Source: Rubrivirga sp046845755
GTDB taxonomy: Bacteria > Bacteroidota > Rhodothermia > Rhodothermales > Rubricoccaceae
Reading direction: 5' to 3'
Length of the DNA stretch: 64,000 nucleotides
NCBI RefSeq assembly: GCF_046845755.1
Contig: NZ_CP177357.1
Span: 930,001-994,000 of the forward strand
The notes under the pieces were generated by a model that saw only the letters and a program-made list of their open reading frames with translations, did not search any database and was not told the origin of the DNA. Below are positions 14,910 through 23,200 of the stretch, piece after piece (position 1 is the first letter of the stretch; each line of letters begins with the position of its first letter). The position numbers and the translations under genes were made by a program.

Positions 14910-16121
14910 ATGCACGTCGTCGTCGTCGGAAACGGGATCGCGGGCGTGACGGCGGCGCGGCACGTCCGCAAGGCCGACCCCGACGCCCGGATCACGATGG
15001 TGTCCGAAGAATCGCGCGAGCCGTTCGCGCGGACGGCGCTGATGTACATCTACATGGGCGTCCTGACACGCGCCCACACGCACCTCTACGACGAGCGGTT
15101 CTGGGCCGAGTCCCGCATCGACCGCGTCCTGGGCACCGCGCGCGCCCTCGACCCCACCCGCCAGCGGCTCGCGCTCGACGACGGCAGTCTCGACTACGAC
15201 CGACTTCTCGTCGCGACCGGCTCCACGTCCGTCGTCCCTGACTGGCCCGGCGTCACCCTCGACGGCGTGCAGGGCTTGTACCACCTGTCCGATCTCGACC
15301 GGCTGGAGGCGTCGTCCAAACACGCGCGCCGCGCGGTCGTCGTCGGGGGCGGGCTGATCGGCGTCGAGCTCGCGGAGATGCTGGCGACGCGCGGCGTGGC
15401 CGTCACGTTCCTGGTCCGCGAGCCCCGGTATCTCGCGCCGGCGCTGTCGGAGACCGAGAGCGCGCTCGTCGCCGCCGCCATCCGACAGCACGGGATCGAC
15501 CTGCGGCTGGGCACGGAGGTCGCGAGCGTGGAGGGCGAGACGCGCGCCGAGGCCGTCGTGACGACCGACGGCGAGCGGATCGGGGCCGACGTGGTCGGCG
15601 TCGGGATCGGCGTCCGCCCGAACGTGGGCTGGCTCGACGGGGCGCTGGCGACCGACCGCGGCGTGCTCGTCGACGACGACTTGCGGGCGTCGGCGGAGAA
15701 TGTGTGGGCCGCCGGCGACTGCGCCCAGCTCCGGACGCCGCCGCCGGGCGTCCGCGCGGTCGAGCCGATCTGGTACACGGCTCGTCTCCAGGGCGCGACG
15801 GCCGGGCTGGGCATGGCCGGGCGGCCCCGCGCGTATGCGCCGCCGGTCTTTTTCAACTCGGCCAAGTTTTTCGACCTCGAGTGGCAGCTCTACGGCGACC
15901 TCGCGGGCCCCGCCACCGACTGGGAGCGCTCCGACGGCGCGCGCTCGGTTCGCATCCGCCACCGCGACGGCGTCGTGGTCGGGGTGAGCGGGCTGGGCGT
16001 CCGGCTCCGCCAGGCCGTCTGCTCGCGGTGGATCGAGGAGCGGTGGCCCCTCGACCGCGCCGTCGCCGACCTGCCCGCCGCCCGCTTCGACGCCGAGTTC
16101 ACGACCGCGCTGGCGGGCTGA
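14910..16121 (+). CDS. FAD-dependent NAD(P)-disulphide-oxidoreductase-type flavoprotein
   Basis: A 403-residue two-dinucleotide-binding-domain flavoprotein. The N-terminal GNGIAG (residues 7-12) binds FAD, VVVGGGLIGVELAE (about residue 145) is the NAD(P)H Rossmann loop, and NVWAAGDC near residue 265 is the second FAD contact. There is no CxxC redox disulphide, so it resembles rubredoxin/ferredoxin reductase or the NirB N-terminal domain. It heads a cluster with a membrane polyferredoxin 49 bp downstream and a dihaem cytochrome, suggesting that it feeds electrons from NAD(P)H into, or out of, that membrane protein. The physiological partner is inferred. Confidence 0.88.
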   Translation: MHVVVVGNGIAGVTAARHVRKADPDARITMVSEESREPFARTALMYIYMGVLTRAHTHLYDERFWAESRIDRVLGTARALDPTRQRLALDDGSLDYDRLLVATGSTSVVPDWPGVTLDGVQGLYHLSDLDRLEASSKHARRAVVVGGGLIGVELAEMLATRGVAVTFLVREPRYLAPALSETESALVAAAIRQHGIDLRLGTEVASVEGETRAEAVVTTDGERIGADVVGVGIGVRPNVGWLDGALATDRGVLVDDDLRASAENVWAAGDCAQLRTPPPGVRAVEPIWYTARLQGATAGLGMAGRPRAYAPPVFFNSAKFFDLEWQLYGDLAGPATDWERSDGARSVRIRHRDGVVVGVSGLGVRLRQAVCSRWIEERWPLDRAVADLPAARFDAEFTTALAG

Positions 16122-16170
16122 CCGGCCCCCGAATCCACTGACCAACCGATCTCCGACTTACTGACTCCCG

Positions 16171-17565
16171 ATGTCCGTTTCCAACCTCCCGCTCTACAAC
16201 CCCGAGGCCGACCTCGCGCTCCTGGGCAACCCGTCGTTCCGGGCGACGGCCACCGAGCGGGCGGGGCTGGCGCTCGCGGCGCTCGGCGGCGTCGCGTTCG
16301 TGGTCGCGCTCGCGAGCGGGATCGGCGCGAGCTACCCCGTGGCGATGGGGCTCGTGGTGCTGGCGGGGCTGGGCGGTGGCGGCGTGCTGTACGCGCTCGG
16401 CGGACTGGCGCGGCCGGCGGGCGTGCGCCTGGAGGGCACGATGACCTCGTCGAACCGGGCGCGCGGGGCCATCGGCTGGGCACTTGGGCTGGCGCTCACC
16501 GGCCTGTACATCGTCCTGTACTTCTGGCCCGCCGGACTGGCGGGGCTGATCCCCCTGGGGAGCCCGCTGTCGGTCACCCTGCGCGGCGTCCCGGCGACGC
16601 TCGACAACGGCGGGCAGTGGTGGCTCTACACGACGCTCTACACACTCGCGGTCGGCGTGATGGGTGTGCGAGCCCTCGTCCGCTACCGCCACAGCCGGTA
16701 CCACACGATCCGGACGCTGAGCGTCGTCTTTTTCCAGACGATCATCGCCTTCGCGCTCCCAGCCATCTTGGTCCGCCTCCAGCAGCCCGAGCTGTTCCTG
16801 CACTACACGTGGCCGCTCGACTACGACCTGTTCTTCCCCTGGAAGATCGCCGAGCTGCGCGCCGAGGGGATGCTGGGCGTCGCGATGGTGGTCTGGGGCG
16901 TCGTGATGATCGCGCTCGTGACGCCCGTGCTGACGTTCTACTTCGGCAAGCGGTGGTACTGCTCGTGGGTGTGCGGCTGCGGCGGGCTCGCGGAGACCGC
17001 CGGCGACCCGTACCGGCACCTGTCCGACACGTCGGTCGGCGCGTGGCGCGTGGAGCGGTGGATGGTGCACGGCGTGCTCGCGCTGATCGTGGCCGCGACG
17101 GCGCTGCTCTGGGTGGCCGCGGCCGTCGACGCGGCCTGGCTCGACGCCGTCGCCGGGACGGTGAGCTGGCTCTACGGGCTCGTCATCGGCGCCGTGTTCG
17201 CGGGCGTCGTCGGCGTGGGCTTCTACCCCATCTTCGGGACCCGGATGTGGTGCCGGTTTGGCTGCCCGATGGCGGCGGTCCTGGGCCTCCAGCAGCGGTT
17301 TTTCTCGCGCTTCCGGATCACGACGAACGGCGGGCAGTGCATCTCGTGCGGCCAGTGCTCGGCGTACTGCGAGATGGGGATCGACGTCAAGTGGTACGCC
17401 CAACGCGGGCAGAACGTGGTCCGCGCAGGCTGCGTCGGCTGCGGCATTTGCGCGACCGTCTGCCCCCGCGGCGTGCTCCGCCTGGAGAACGGGAAGGACG
17501 CCGGCGCCAGCCGGGCGGGCGTCGACACCAACAACCTGATCACCGACCTCGACATCCTGGGATAG
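16171..17565 (+). CDS. NapH/NosR-type membrane polyferredoxin
   Basis: A 464-residue integral membrane 4Fe-4S protein. Several hydrophobic helices fill residues 30-380. Two cysteine motifs typical of NapH/NosR/CcoG relatives appear, CSWVCGCGG near 268 and CRFGCP near 362, followed by a soluble dicluster ferredoxin domain (CISCGQCSAYC near 391 and CVGCGICATVC near 421, each with the following CP or C-x-M). Such proteins move electrons between quinol, cytosolic donors and periplasmic acceptors. It lies between a cytosolic flavoprotein and an exported cytochrome, a sensible order for a trans-membrane electron route. No N-terminal FMN-binding domain of NosR is present. Confidence 0.9.
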   Translation: MSVSNLPLYNPEADLALLGNPSFRATATERAGLALAALGGVAFVVALASGIGASYPVAMGLVVLAGLGGGGVLYALGGLARPAGVRLEGTMTSSNRARGAIGWALGLALTGLYIVLYFWPAGLAGLIPLGSPLSVTLRGVPATLDNGGQWWLYTTLYTLAVGVMGVRALVRYRHSRYHTIRTLSVVFFQTIIAFALPAILVRLQQPELFLHYTWPLDYDLFFPWKIAELRAEGMLGVAMVVWGVVMIALVTPVLTFYFGKRWYCSWVCGCGGLAETAGDPYRHLSDTSVGAWRVERWMVHGVLALIVAATALLWVAAAVDAAWLDAVAGTVSWLYGLVIGAVFAGVVGVGFYPIFGTRMWCRFGCPMAAVLGLQQRFFSRFRITTNGGQCISCGQCSAYCEMGIDVKWYAQRGQNVVRAGCVGCGICATVCPRGVLRLENGKDAGASRAGVDTNNLITDLDILG

Positions 17566-17658
17566 GGGCAGGCGAGTCGAATCCGGCGGTGTACAGTCGC
17601 GCTCGCGGTGGGTCCACGGGCTCCGGGGCTGGGGATGGACGTGACGGGGCGGAAGATC

Positions 17659-17665
17659 TATGTTC
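17659..17665 (+). promoter_or_regulatory. Candidate promoter element of the cytochrome gene
   Basis: TATGTTC, a copy of the recurrent TAnnTT(G/C) motif, 22 bp before the cytochrome ATG. Confidence 0.35.
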
Positions 17666-17687
17666 TGCGAACACAGCAGCCGCCGCC

Positions 17688-18173
17688 ATGCGCCTCGCCG
17701 TCCCGCTCGCCCTGTTCGCCGCGCTCGTGCTCGCGGCGTACGCCCCGACGCCCGCCCCCCGCGCCCTGGAGACGGCGCCCGCCGACTCGACGGAGTGGGT
17801 CAACCTCCAGATCCTGCCCGACTCGCTCACGCGCGACGAGCTCATCGGCCGGATGCGCGGGTTCACGGCCGCCCTCGGCGTCGGGTGCGACCACTGCCAC
17901 GCGCGGGGCGACGACGGGCTCGACTTCCCGTCGGATGCCAACCCGCACAAGGACGTCGCGCGCGGCATGATGCGCATGACGTGGCAGATCAACCAGGAGA
18001 TCCTCCCAGCCATCGACGGCCTGCACGGCGAGGGCGACATGCTCGTGACGTGCTACACGTGCCACCGGGGCGCGGCGAGGCCCGAGACGGTGGCGCCCCC
18101 GCGCGAGCCCCAGGGGTCCCGCCCGGCGCCCGAGCCGGAGCACAACCATGGCGACGGTTCGCTCCAGAACTAG
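17688..18173 (+). CDS. Exported dihaem c-type cytochrome (reaction-centre cytochrome-like)
   Basis: A 161-residue protein with a signal peptide (residues 1-18) and two haem-binding CxxCH motifs, CDHCH near residue 66 and CYTCH near 123. The order NLQILP, then ELIGRMRGFTAALGVGCDHCH, then a helix with MMRMTWQIN, resembles the small single-domain relatives of the photosynthetic reaction-centre cytochrome subunit that are common in non-photosynthetic bacteria. The tail is Pro/Glu-rich. The ATG at 17688 is preferred as it starts the signal peptide. It is the likely periplasmic electron carrier for the polyferredoxin upstream. Confidence 0.88.
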   Translation: MRLAVPLALFAALVLAAYAPTPAPRALETAPADSTEWVNLQILPDSLTRDELIGRMRGFTAALGVGCDHCHARGDDGLDFPSDANPHKDVARGMMRMTWQINQEILPAIDGLHGEGDMLVTCYTCHRGAARPETVAPPREPQGSRPAPEPEHNHGDGSLQN

Positions 18174-18236
18174 CCGACCGGCTGGCGAACCGCTCGCGCG
18201 CCGCCTCGTCCCATCCGCCCCCACCTCCGTCGGCTC

Positions 18237-18464
18237 ATGTCCACGAAACCCGCCCCCCGTCCTGTCACCGCCGGCCGCGCCGTCGGCCTGTTCGTCCTCT
18301 ACACCGTCGTGTTCGCCGTCGGCGGTGGGCTGGCGGCGGGGATCATGGCGTTCGTGTTCGAGGCGGTCAGCGCCGAGGCCTACGACCCAACGGTGTACGG
18401 CATCACGTTCGGCGTGACCGGCTTCATCGCGTACCGGCTGGCGCAGCGCGTCGCCGAGGGGTAG
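18237..18464 (+). CDS. Small membrane protein of unknown function
   Basis: A 75-residue protein with two probable membrane helices (VGLFVLYTVVFAVGGGLAAG near residues 15-37 and a second near 50-68). It follows the cytochrome by 63 bp on the same strand and may belong to the redox cluster. No family is recognised. Confidence 0.65.
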   Translation: MSTKPAPRPVTAGRAVGLFVLYTVVFAVGGGLAAGIMAFVFEAVSAEAYDPTVYGITFGVTGFIAYRLAQRVAEG

Positions 18465-18516
18465 CCCAGGGAGCCCTCAAGGCCTGTTTGGCCAAAAAAA
18501 GTCGGGGCGCAGAGGT

Positions 18517-18523
18517 TATGTCT
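18517..18523 (+). promoter_or_regulatory. Weak candidate promoter element of the comM-like gene
   Basis: TATGTCT, one mismatch from the recurrent TAnnTT(G/C) motif, 41 bp before the ATG. Confidence 0.2.
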
Positions 18524-18564
18524 CGTGAGTTCGCGGGTCTAAGTAGGCTCTGCCCCGCGAGCCC

Positions 18565-20115
18565 ATGCTATCCCGCGTCTGGAGCAGCGCCGTCGTCGGC
18601 GTCGACGCGCTGCCCATCGAGATCGAAACGCACATCGAGCCCAACATCCCGCGGTGGACTGTCGTGGGCCTGCCCGACGGTGCCGTCCGCGAGAGCCGCG
18701 ACCGGGTGTGGGCGGCGCTCAAGACGTCCGGCCTGCCCGTCCCGCGCGGCGCCGTCACGGTCAACATGGCGCCGGCGGACGTGCGCAAGGAGGGCTCGGC
18801 GTACGACCTGCCGATCGCGCTCGGCCTGCTGGCGGCGACCGGCGATGGGCTCATCCCGCAAGGCGTCCTCGACGAGGTCGTGATCGTGGGGGAGCTGGGG
18901 CTCGACGGCGCCGTCCGGCCCGTGCGCGGCGTGCTGCCGATGACCGTCGGCGCGCGCGACGACGGGCGGCGCGCCGTCCTGGTCCCGCCCGAGAACGCGG
19001 CCGAGGCGGCGGTTGTGGCGGGGGTCGACGTGTACCCGGTACCGTCGTTGAACGAGGCGTTCGGTCTGCTGGCGGAGCGGGAGGGGAGGGGCACGCCCGA
19101 GCCGCCGCGGTCGCTCGTCGGCCACGCGCGCGTCGAGGGCGGGCCGGACCTCTCGGACGTGCGCGGCCAGCAGGGCGTCAAGCGCGCGCTCGAAGTGGCG
19201 GCGGCGGGCGGGCACAACGCGTTGATGGTGGGCCCCCCCGGCTCGGGCAAGACGATGCTGGCGCGGCGGCTCCCCACGATCCTGCCCCCGCTGACGGCGG
19301 CCGAGGCGCTCGAAACCACCAAGATCCTGAGCGTCGGCGGGCGGCTGGACGGCGCGGGCCGGGGCGGGCTCGTCGCCGAGCGGCCGTTCCGGTCGCCGCA
19401 CCACACGATCTCGAACGCCGGGCTCGTCGGCGGGGGCCCCAACCCGATGCCGGGCGAGATCTCGCTCGCCCACAACGGCGTGCTGTTCCTCGACGAGCTC
19501 CCGGAGTTCGACCGGCCCGTCCTCGAGGTCCTCCGCCAGCCGCTCGAAGAAGGGGAGGTGACGATCGCCCGTGCCCGAGCTACGGTCCGTTATCCTGCCC
19601 GCTTCATGCTGATCGCCAGCATGAACCCGTGCCCGTGCGGCCACGCCGGCGACCCGACGCGGCGGTGCGTCTGCGCGGCCGGTCAGGTGCAGCGCTACCT
19701 CGCCAAGGTCAGCGGCCCGCTCTTGGACCGGATCGACCTGCACGTCGAGGTCACGCCAGTCCCGTTCGACGCCCTCAGCCGCCGTGCCGACGCCGAGCCC
19801 TCGGCGGCCGTGCGGGCCCGCGTGGAGGACGCGCGCGAGCGGCAGGCGGCGCGGTTCACGGGGCAGGAGGGGAGATTCTGCAACGCCCAGATGACGCCGC
19901 CCGAGGTCCGCCGGTGGTGCGCGCTCGACGCCGCAGGTCGTGGCTTGCTCAAAGCGGCCCTGACCCGGCTCGGCCTGAGCGCCCGCGCCCACGACCGGAT
20001 CCTCAAGGTGGCCCGGACGATCGCCGACCTCGCGGGCGACGACCGAGTCGGGGCGGCCCACCTTGCCGAGGCCATCCAGTACCGCTCGCTCGACCGGGCC
20101 GCGTGGGGGAGTTAG
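18565..20115 (+). CDS. comM: ComM/YifB family Mg-chelatase-like AAA+ ATPase
   Basis: A 516-residue hexameric AAA+ helicase family member; in naturally competent bacteria ComM promotes branch migration during integration of foreign DNA, and the wider YifB family is often of unconfirmed role. The N-terminal Lon-protease-like ChlI domain covers about residues 20-145, the Walker A GPPGSGKT is near 223, Walker B FLDELPEF near 310, followed by the conserved NPCPCG motif near 354 and a C-terminal Mg-chelatase domain. Length and motif order are normal. The gene stands alone between the small membrane protein and the large secreted protein. Confidence 0.92.
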   Translation: MLSRVWSSAVVGVDALPIEIETHIEPNIPRWTVVGLPDGAVRESRDRVWAALKTSGLPVPRGAVTVNMAPADVRKEGSAYDLPIALGLLAATGDGLIPQGVLDEVVIVGELGLDGAVRPVRGVLPMTVGARDDGRRAVLVPPENAAEAAVVAGVDVYPVPSLNEAFGLLAEREGRGTPEPPRSLVGHARVEGGPDLSDVRGQQGVKRALEVAAAGGHNALMVGPPGSGKTMLARRLPTILPPLTAAEALETTKILSVGGRLDGAGRGGLVAERPFRSPHHTISNAGLVGGGPNPMPGEISLAHNGVLFLDELPEFDRPVLEVLRQPLEEGEVTIARARATVRYPARFMLIASMNPCPCGHAGDPTRRCVCAAGQVQRYLAKVSGPLLDRIDLHVEVTPVPFDALSRRADAEPSAAVRARVEDARERQAARFTGQEGRFCNAQMTPPEVRRWCALDAAGRGLLKAALTRLGLSARAHDRILKVARTIADLAGDDRVGAAHLAEAIQYRSLDRAAWGS

Positions 20116-20149
20116 GAATCTTTGGCTCGGGGGGTAACGGTCGCCGCTC

Positions 20150-20156
20150 TATGTTG
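20150..20156 (+). promoter_or_regulatory. Candidate promoter element of the large secreted protein
   Basis: TATGTTG, matching the recurrent TAnnTT(G/C) motif, 54 bp before the ATG. Confidence 0.35.
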
Positions 20157-20210
20157 ATTCGACCCGCCGCTGAACGTCCCCCGGCACTCCCTCTGGCCCC
20201 GTCGACAACT

Positions 20211-23200
20211 ATGCGCCGCTTGCTCGCCCTCGCCCTCGCCCTCTCGCTCGCCGCCGCGGGCGCCGCGCAGACTCCCGACCCCGCCTTCTCCAAGGCGTTC
20301 AGCCCGGACGAGATCGGGCCCGGGAGCGCCTCGCTCCTCACCCTCACCATCGACAACTCGGCCTCGGCGACCCCGCTCACGGGGCTGGCGTTCACCGACG
20401 CGCTCCCGGGGCCCGTCCAGCTCGCCGACCCCGCGGCCCTCTCGACGTCCTGCGTCGGCGGCTCGCGCGACGGGACGGTGCCGGTCCTCACCGGGGGCCC
20501 CGGCGACACGACGTTCTCGCTCTCCGGCGGGTCGGTCCCCGGCGGCGCGACCTGCACCGTGACGGTGTACGTGACGACGGACGTGCCCGGGACCCACACC
20601 AACACCACGTCGCCCCTGTCGTGGGTGCGGGACGGGAGCCCCGGCACGAGCCCGGCGGCGACCGACGTCCTCACCGTCTCGACGGACCTCCCCGGCGTCT
20701 CCAAGGCGTTCTCCCCGTCCACCGTCGCGATCGGCGGGCGGACCACGCTGACCGTCACGATCGACAACAGCGCCAACGGGTCGGTCGTCCCGAACCTCGA
20801 CTTTACCGACGCGTTCCCCTCCGGGCTCGAGGTGGCCGACCCGGCCAACGCCTCCACCACGTGTGGCACGGCGACCATCCCCGCAACGCTGACGGCCACG
20901 CCGGGCAGCTCGACCGTGACGCTCGACGCGGACGGGACGTTCGCCTTCCCCGCCGTTGCGGCCGAGGCCACGTGCGAGGTCGTCGTCGACCTGACGGCGG
21001 TCGGGGGCGGGACCCAGACGAACGTGGTCGAGGTGCTGGCGCAGTTCGAGTCGGCGGGCCTCGCCCTCGCCGAGCTCGAGGTGGTCGCCTCGACGCTCGC
21101 CCTCCAGAAGAGCTTCCTCGACGACCCCGTCGCGCCGGGCGGCCAGACGCGGCTCCGGTTCCGGCTCCGCAACCTCGCGCGCGAGGGGGCGGCCACCGAC
21201 GTCGCCTTCTCCGACGACCTCGATGCCACGCTCAGCGGGCTGACCGCGACGGGCCTGCCCCAGACCAACGTGTGCGGGGCCGGCTCGACGGTCTCTACCT
21301 CGGACGGCGGCGCGAGCATCGACCTGACCGGCGGGACGCTCGCCCCGGGCGAGCAGTGCTCGTTCACCGTGCTCCTCGACGTCCCCGCGGGGGCGTCGAC
21401 GGGCGTCTATGAGAACGTCACGAGCGGCGTGACCGGCACCATCGACGGGTCGCCGGCGGCGGGCGTGGAGGCCCGCGACGACCTCTTCGTGGCGGCCGTC
21501 CCGACATTCTCCAAAGAGTTCACCGATGACCCCGTGGTCCCCGGCGGCACGGTCACGCTCGAGTTCACGATCGGCAACTCCAGCCCGACCTCGACGGCGA
21601 CCGACATCGCGTTCGACGACGAGCTGACGACGTTCCTGCCGTTCCCGCTCTCCGTGGACCTTCCCCCGTCGCCGGACCCGCCGTGCGGCGCGGGCTCGTC
21701 GCTCGCGATCGTCTCCGCGGGGACCAACCGGCAGGCGCTGCGGCTCGCCGGCGGCGAGCTGGCGGGCGGCGAGAGCTGCACGTTCTCGGTCGGAATCAAC
21801 ATCCCCGACGACCTCCCGGGCGGGACGTACACCAACACGACTGAGCCCATCACGGCGACGATTGACGGCGGGGCCGTCACCGGCGGCCGGGCGAGCGACG
21901 AGCTCACGGTGATCTCCGCCCCCGACTTTGCCAAGTCGTTCCGGAACTCGCCGGTCGCCCCGGGCGGGACGGCCCTGGTCCGGTTCCGCCTCGCCCTCGC
22001 CGACGAGGCCGCCGGCCCGGCGACGGCGGTCACCTTCTCCGACGACCTGAGCGCCGTCCTCCCGGGCCTGGTGGCCACCAACCTCCCGCTCACCGCGTGC
22101 GGCGGGACGGCCGCCACGACCGACGGCGGCGCGACGTTCACGTTCGCCGGCGGCACGCTCGCGCCCGGCGAGGTCTGCACGTTCGACGTCCACGCGTCGG
22201 TGCCCGCGGGCACGGCTCCGGGCACGTACACCAACACCACGTCGGACCTCGAGGCGACTGTCGAGGGGTTCGCCGTCACGACGCCCGCCGCCGAGGCCGA
22301 GCTGGTCGTCGTCGCCGTGTCGTTCACCAAGGAGTTTGTCGACGACCCGATCCCCCCGACGGGCACGGCGACGCTCCGGTTTACCGTCGTCAACGACGGG
22401 TCCGTGGACATCAGCGCCTTCACCTTCCAGGACGACCTCACCGCGATGCTCGCGGGCGCCGTCGCCACCGACACGCCGGTGAGCGCGTGCGGCGGGACGC
22501 TCACGGGCACGTCCACGCTCTCGTTCTTTGGCGGGCCGGTCGCCGCGGGCACCTCGTGCTCGATCGACGTCACCGTCGACATCCCCGACGGCACGCCCTC
22601 GGGCCGGTACCGCAACCGCACCAATCGGCCGACCTTCACCGTCGGCGGCGAGACGTTCTCGCTCCGGCGCGCCACGGACTTCCTCCTGGTCGACGCAGGG
22701 GGCCTTCCGCCGGCCTTCTCGAAGGCGTTCGCGCCGGACGACATCCCGGCCGGCGGCACGAGCGTGCTGACCTTCACCATCGACAACGGCGACAACGTCG
22801 TCGCGGCCACCGGCCTCGACTTTACCGACGTGTTCCCCTCGGGCCTCACCCTCGCCTCCCCGGCGAGCGCGTCCACGACGTGCTCTGGCGGGACGCTGAC
22901 GGCGCCCGACGGCGGCACCACGGTGAGCTACACCGGCGGGTCCGTCGCGGCGGGCGAGGCCTGTACGGTCACCGTCTCCGTCACCGCCGCCGCACTTGGG
23001 TCGTACGACAACGTCTCCGGCGACCTCACGTCGTCGCGCGGCAACAGCGGCCCGGCGGAGGCTACGCTCACCGTCAGTGACGACCCGATCGCCGTCACCA
23101 AGACCGATGCCCTCTCCGGCGACGCCGACGGCGACGACCGAGCCGACATCGGGGACACCATCGCGTACACCGTGGTCATCACCAACAACGACCCCCGGGA

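Noticed and set aside
13947..16145. Long minus-strand open frame extending nadK by more than 440 codons
   Set aside because: The upstream part is antisense to the flavoprotein gene and has Arg/Asp-rich shadow composition; NAD kinases begin at the called ATG.
18484..18500. GGCC-TGTTT-GGCC hairpin plus A-run as a terminator of the small membrane protein
   Set aside because: The run is of A on the coding strand, so the order is wrong for termination in that direction.
18568..20061. 497-codon minus-strand frame opposite comM
   Set aside because: Composition (Arg/Gly/Asp-rich, no motifs) is that of a shadow in a GC-rich genome, while the plus strand encodes all ComM motifs.
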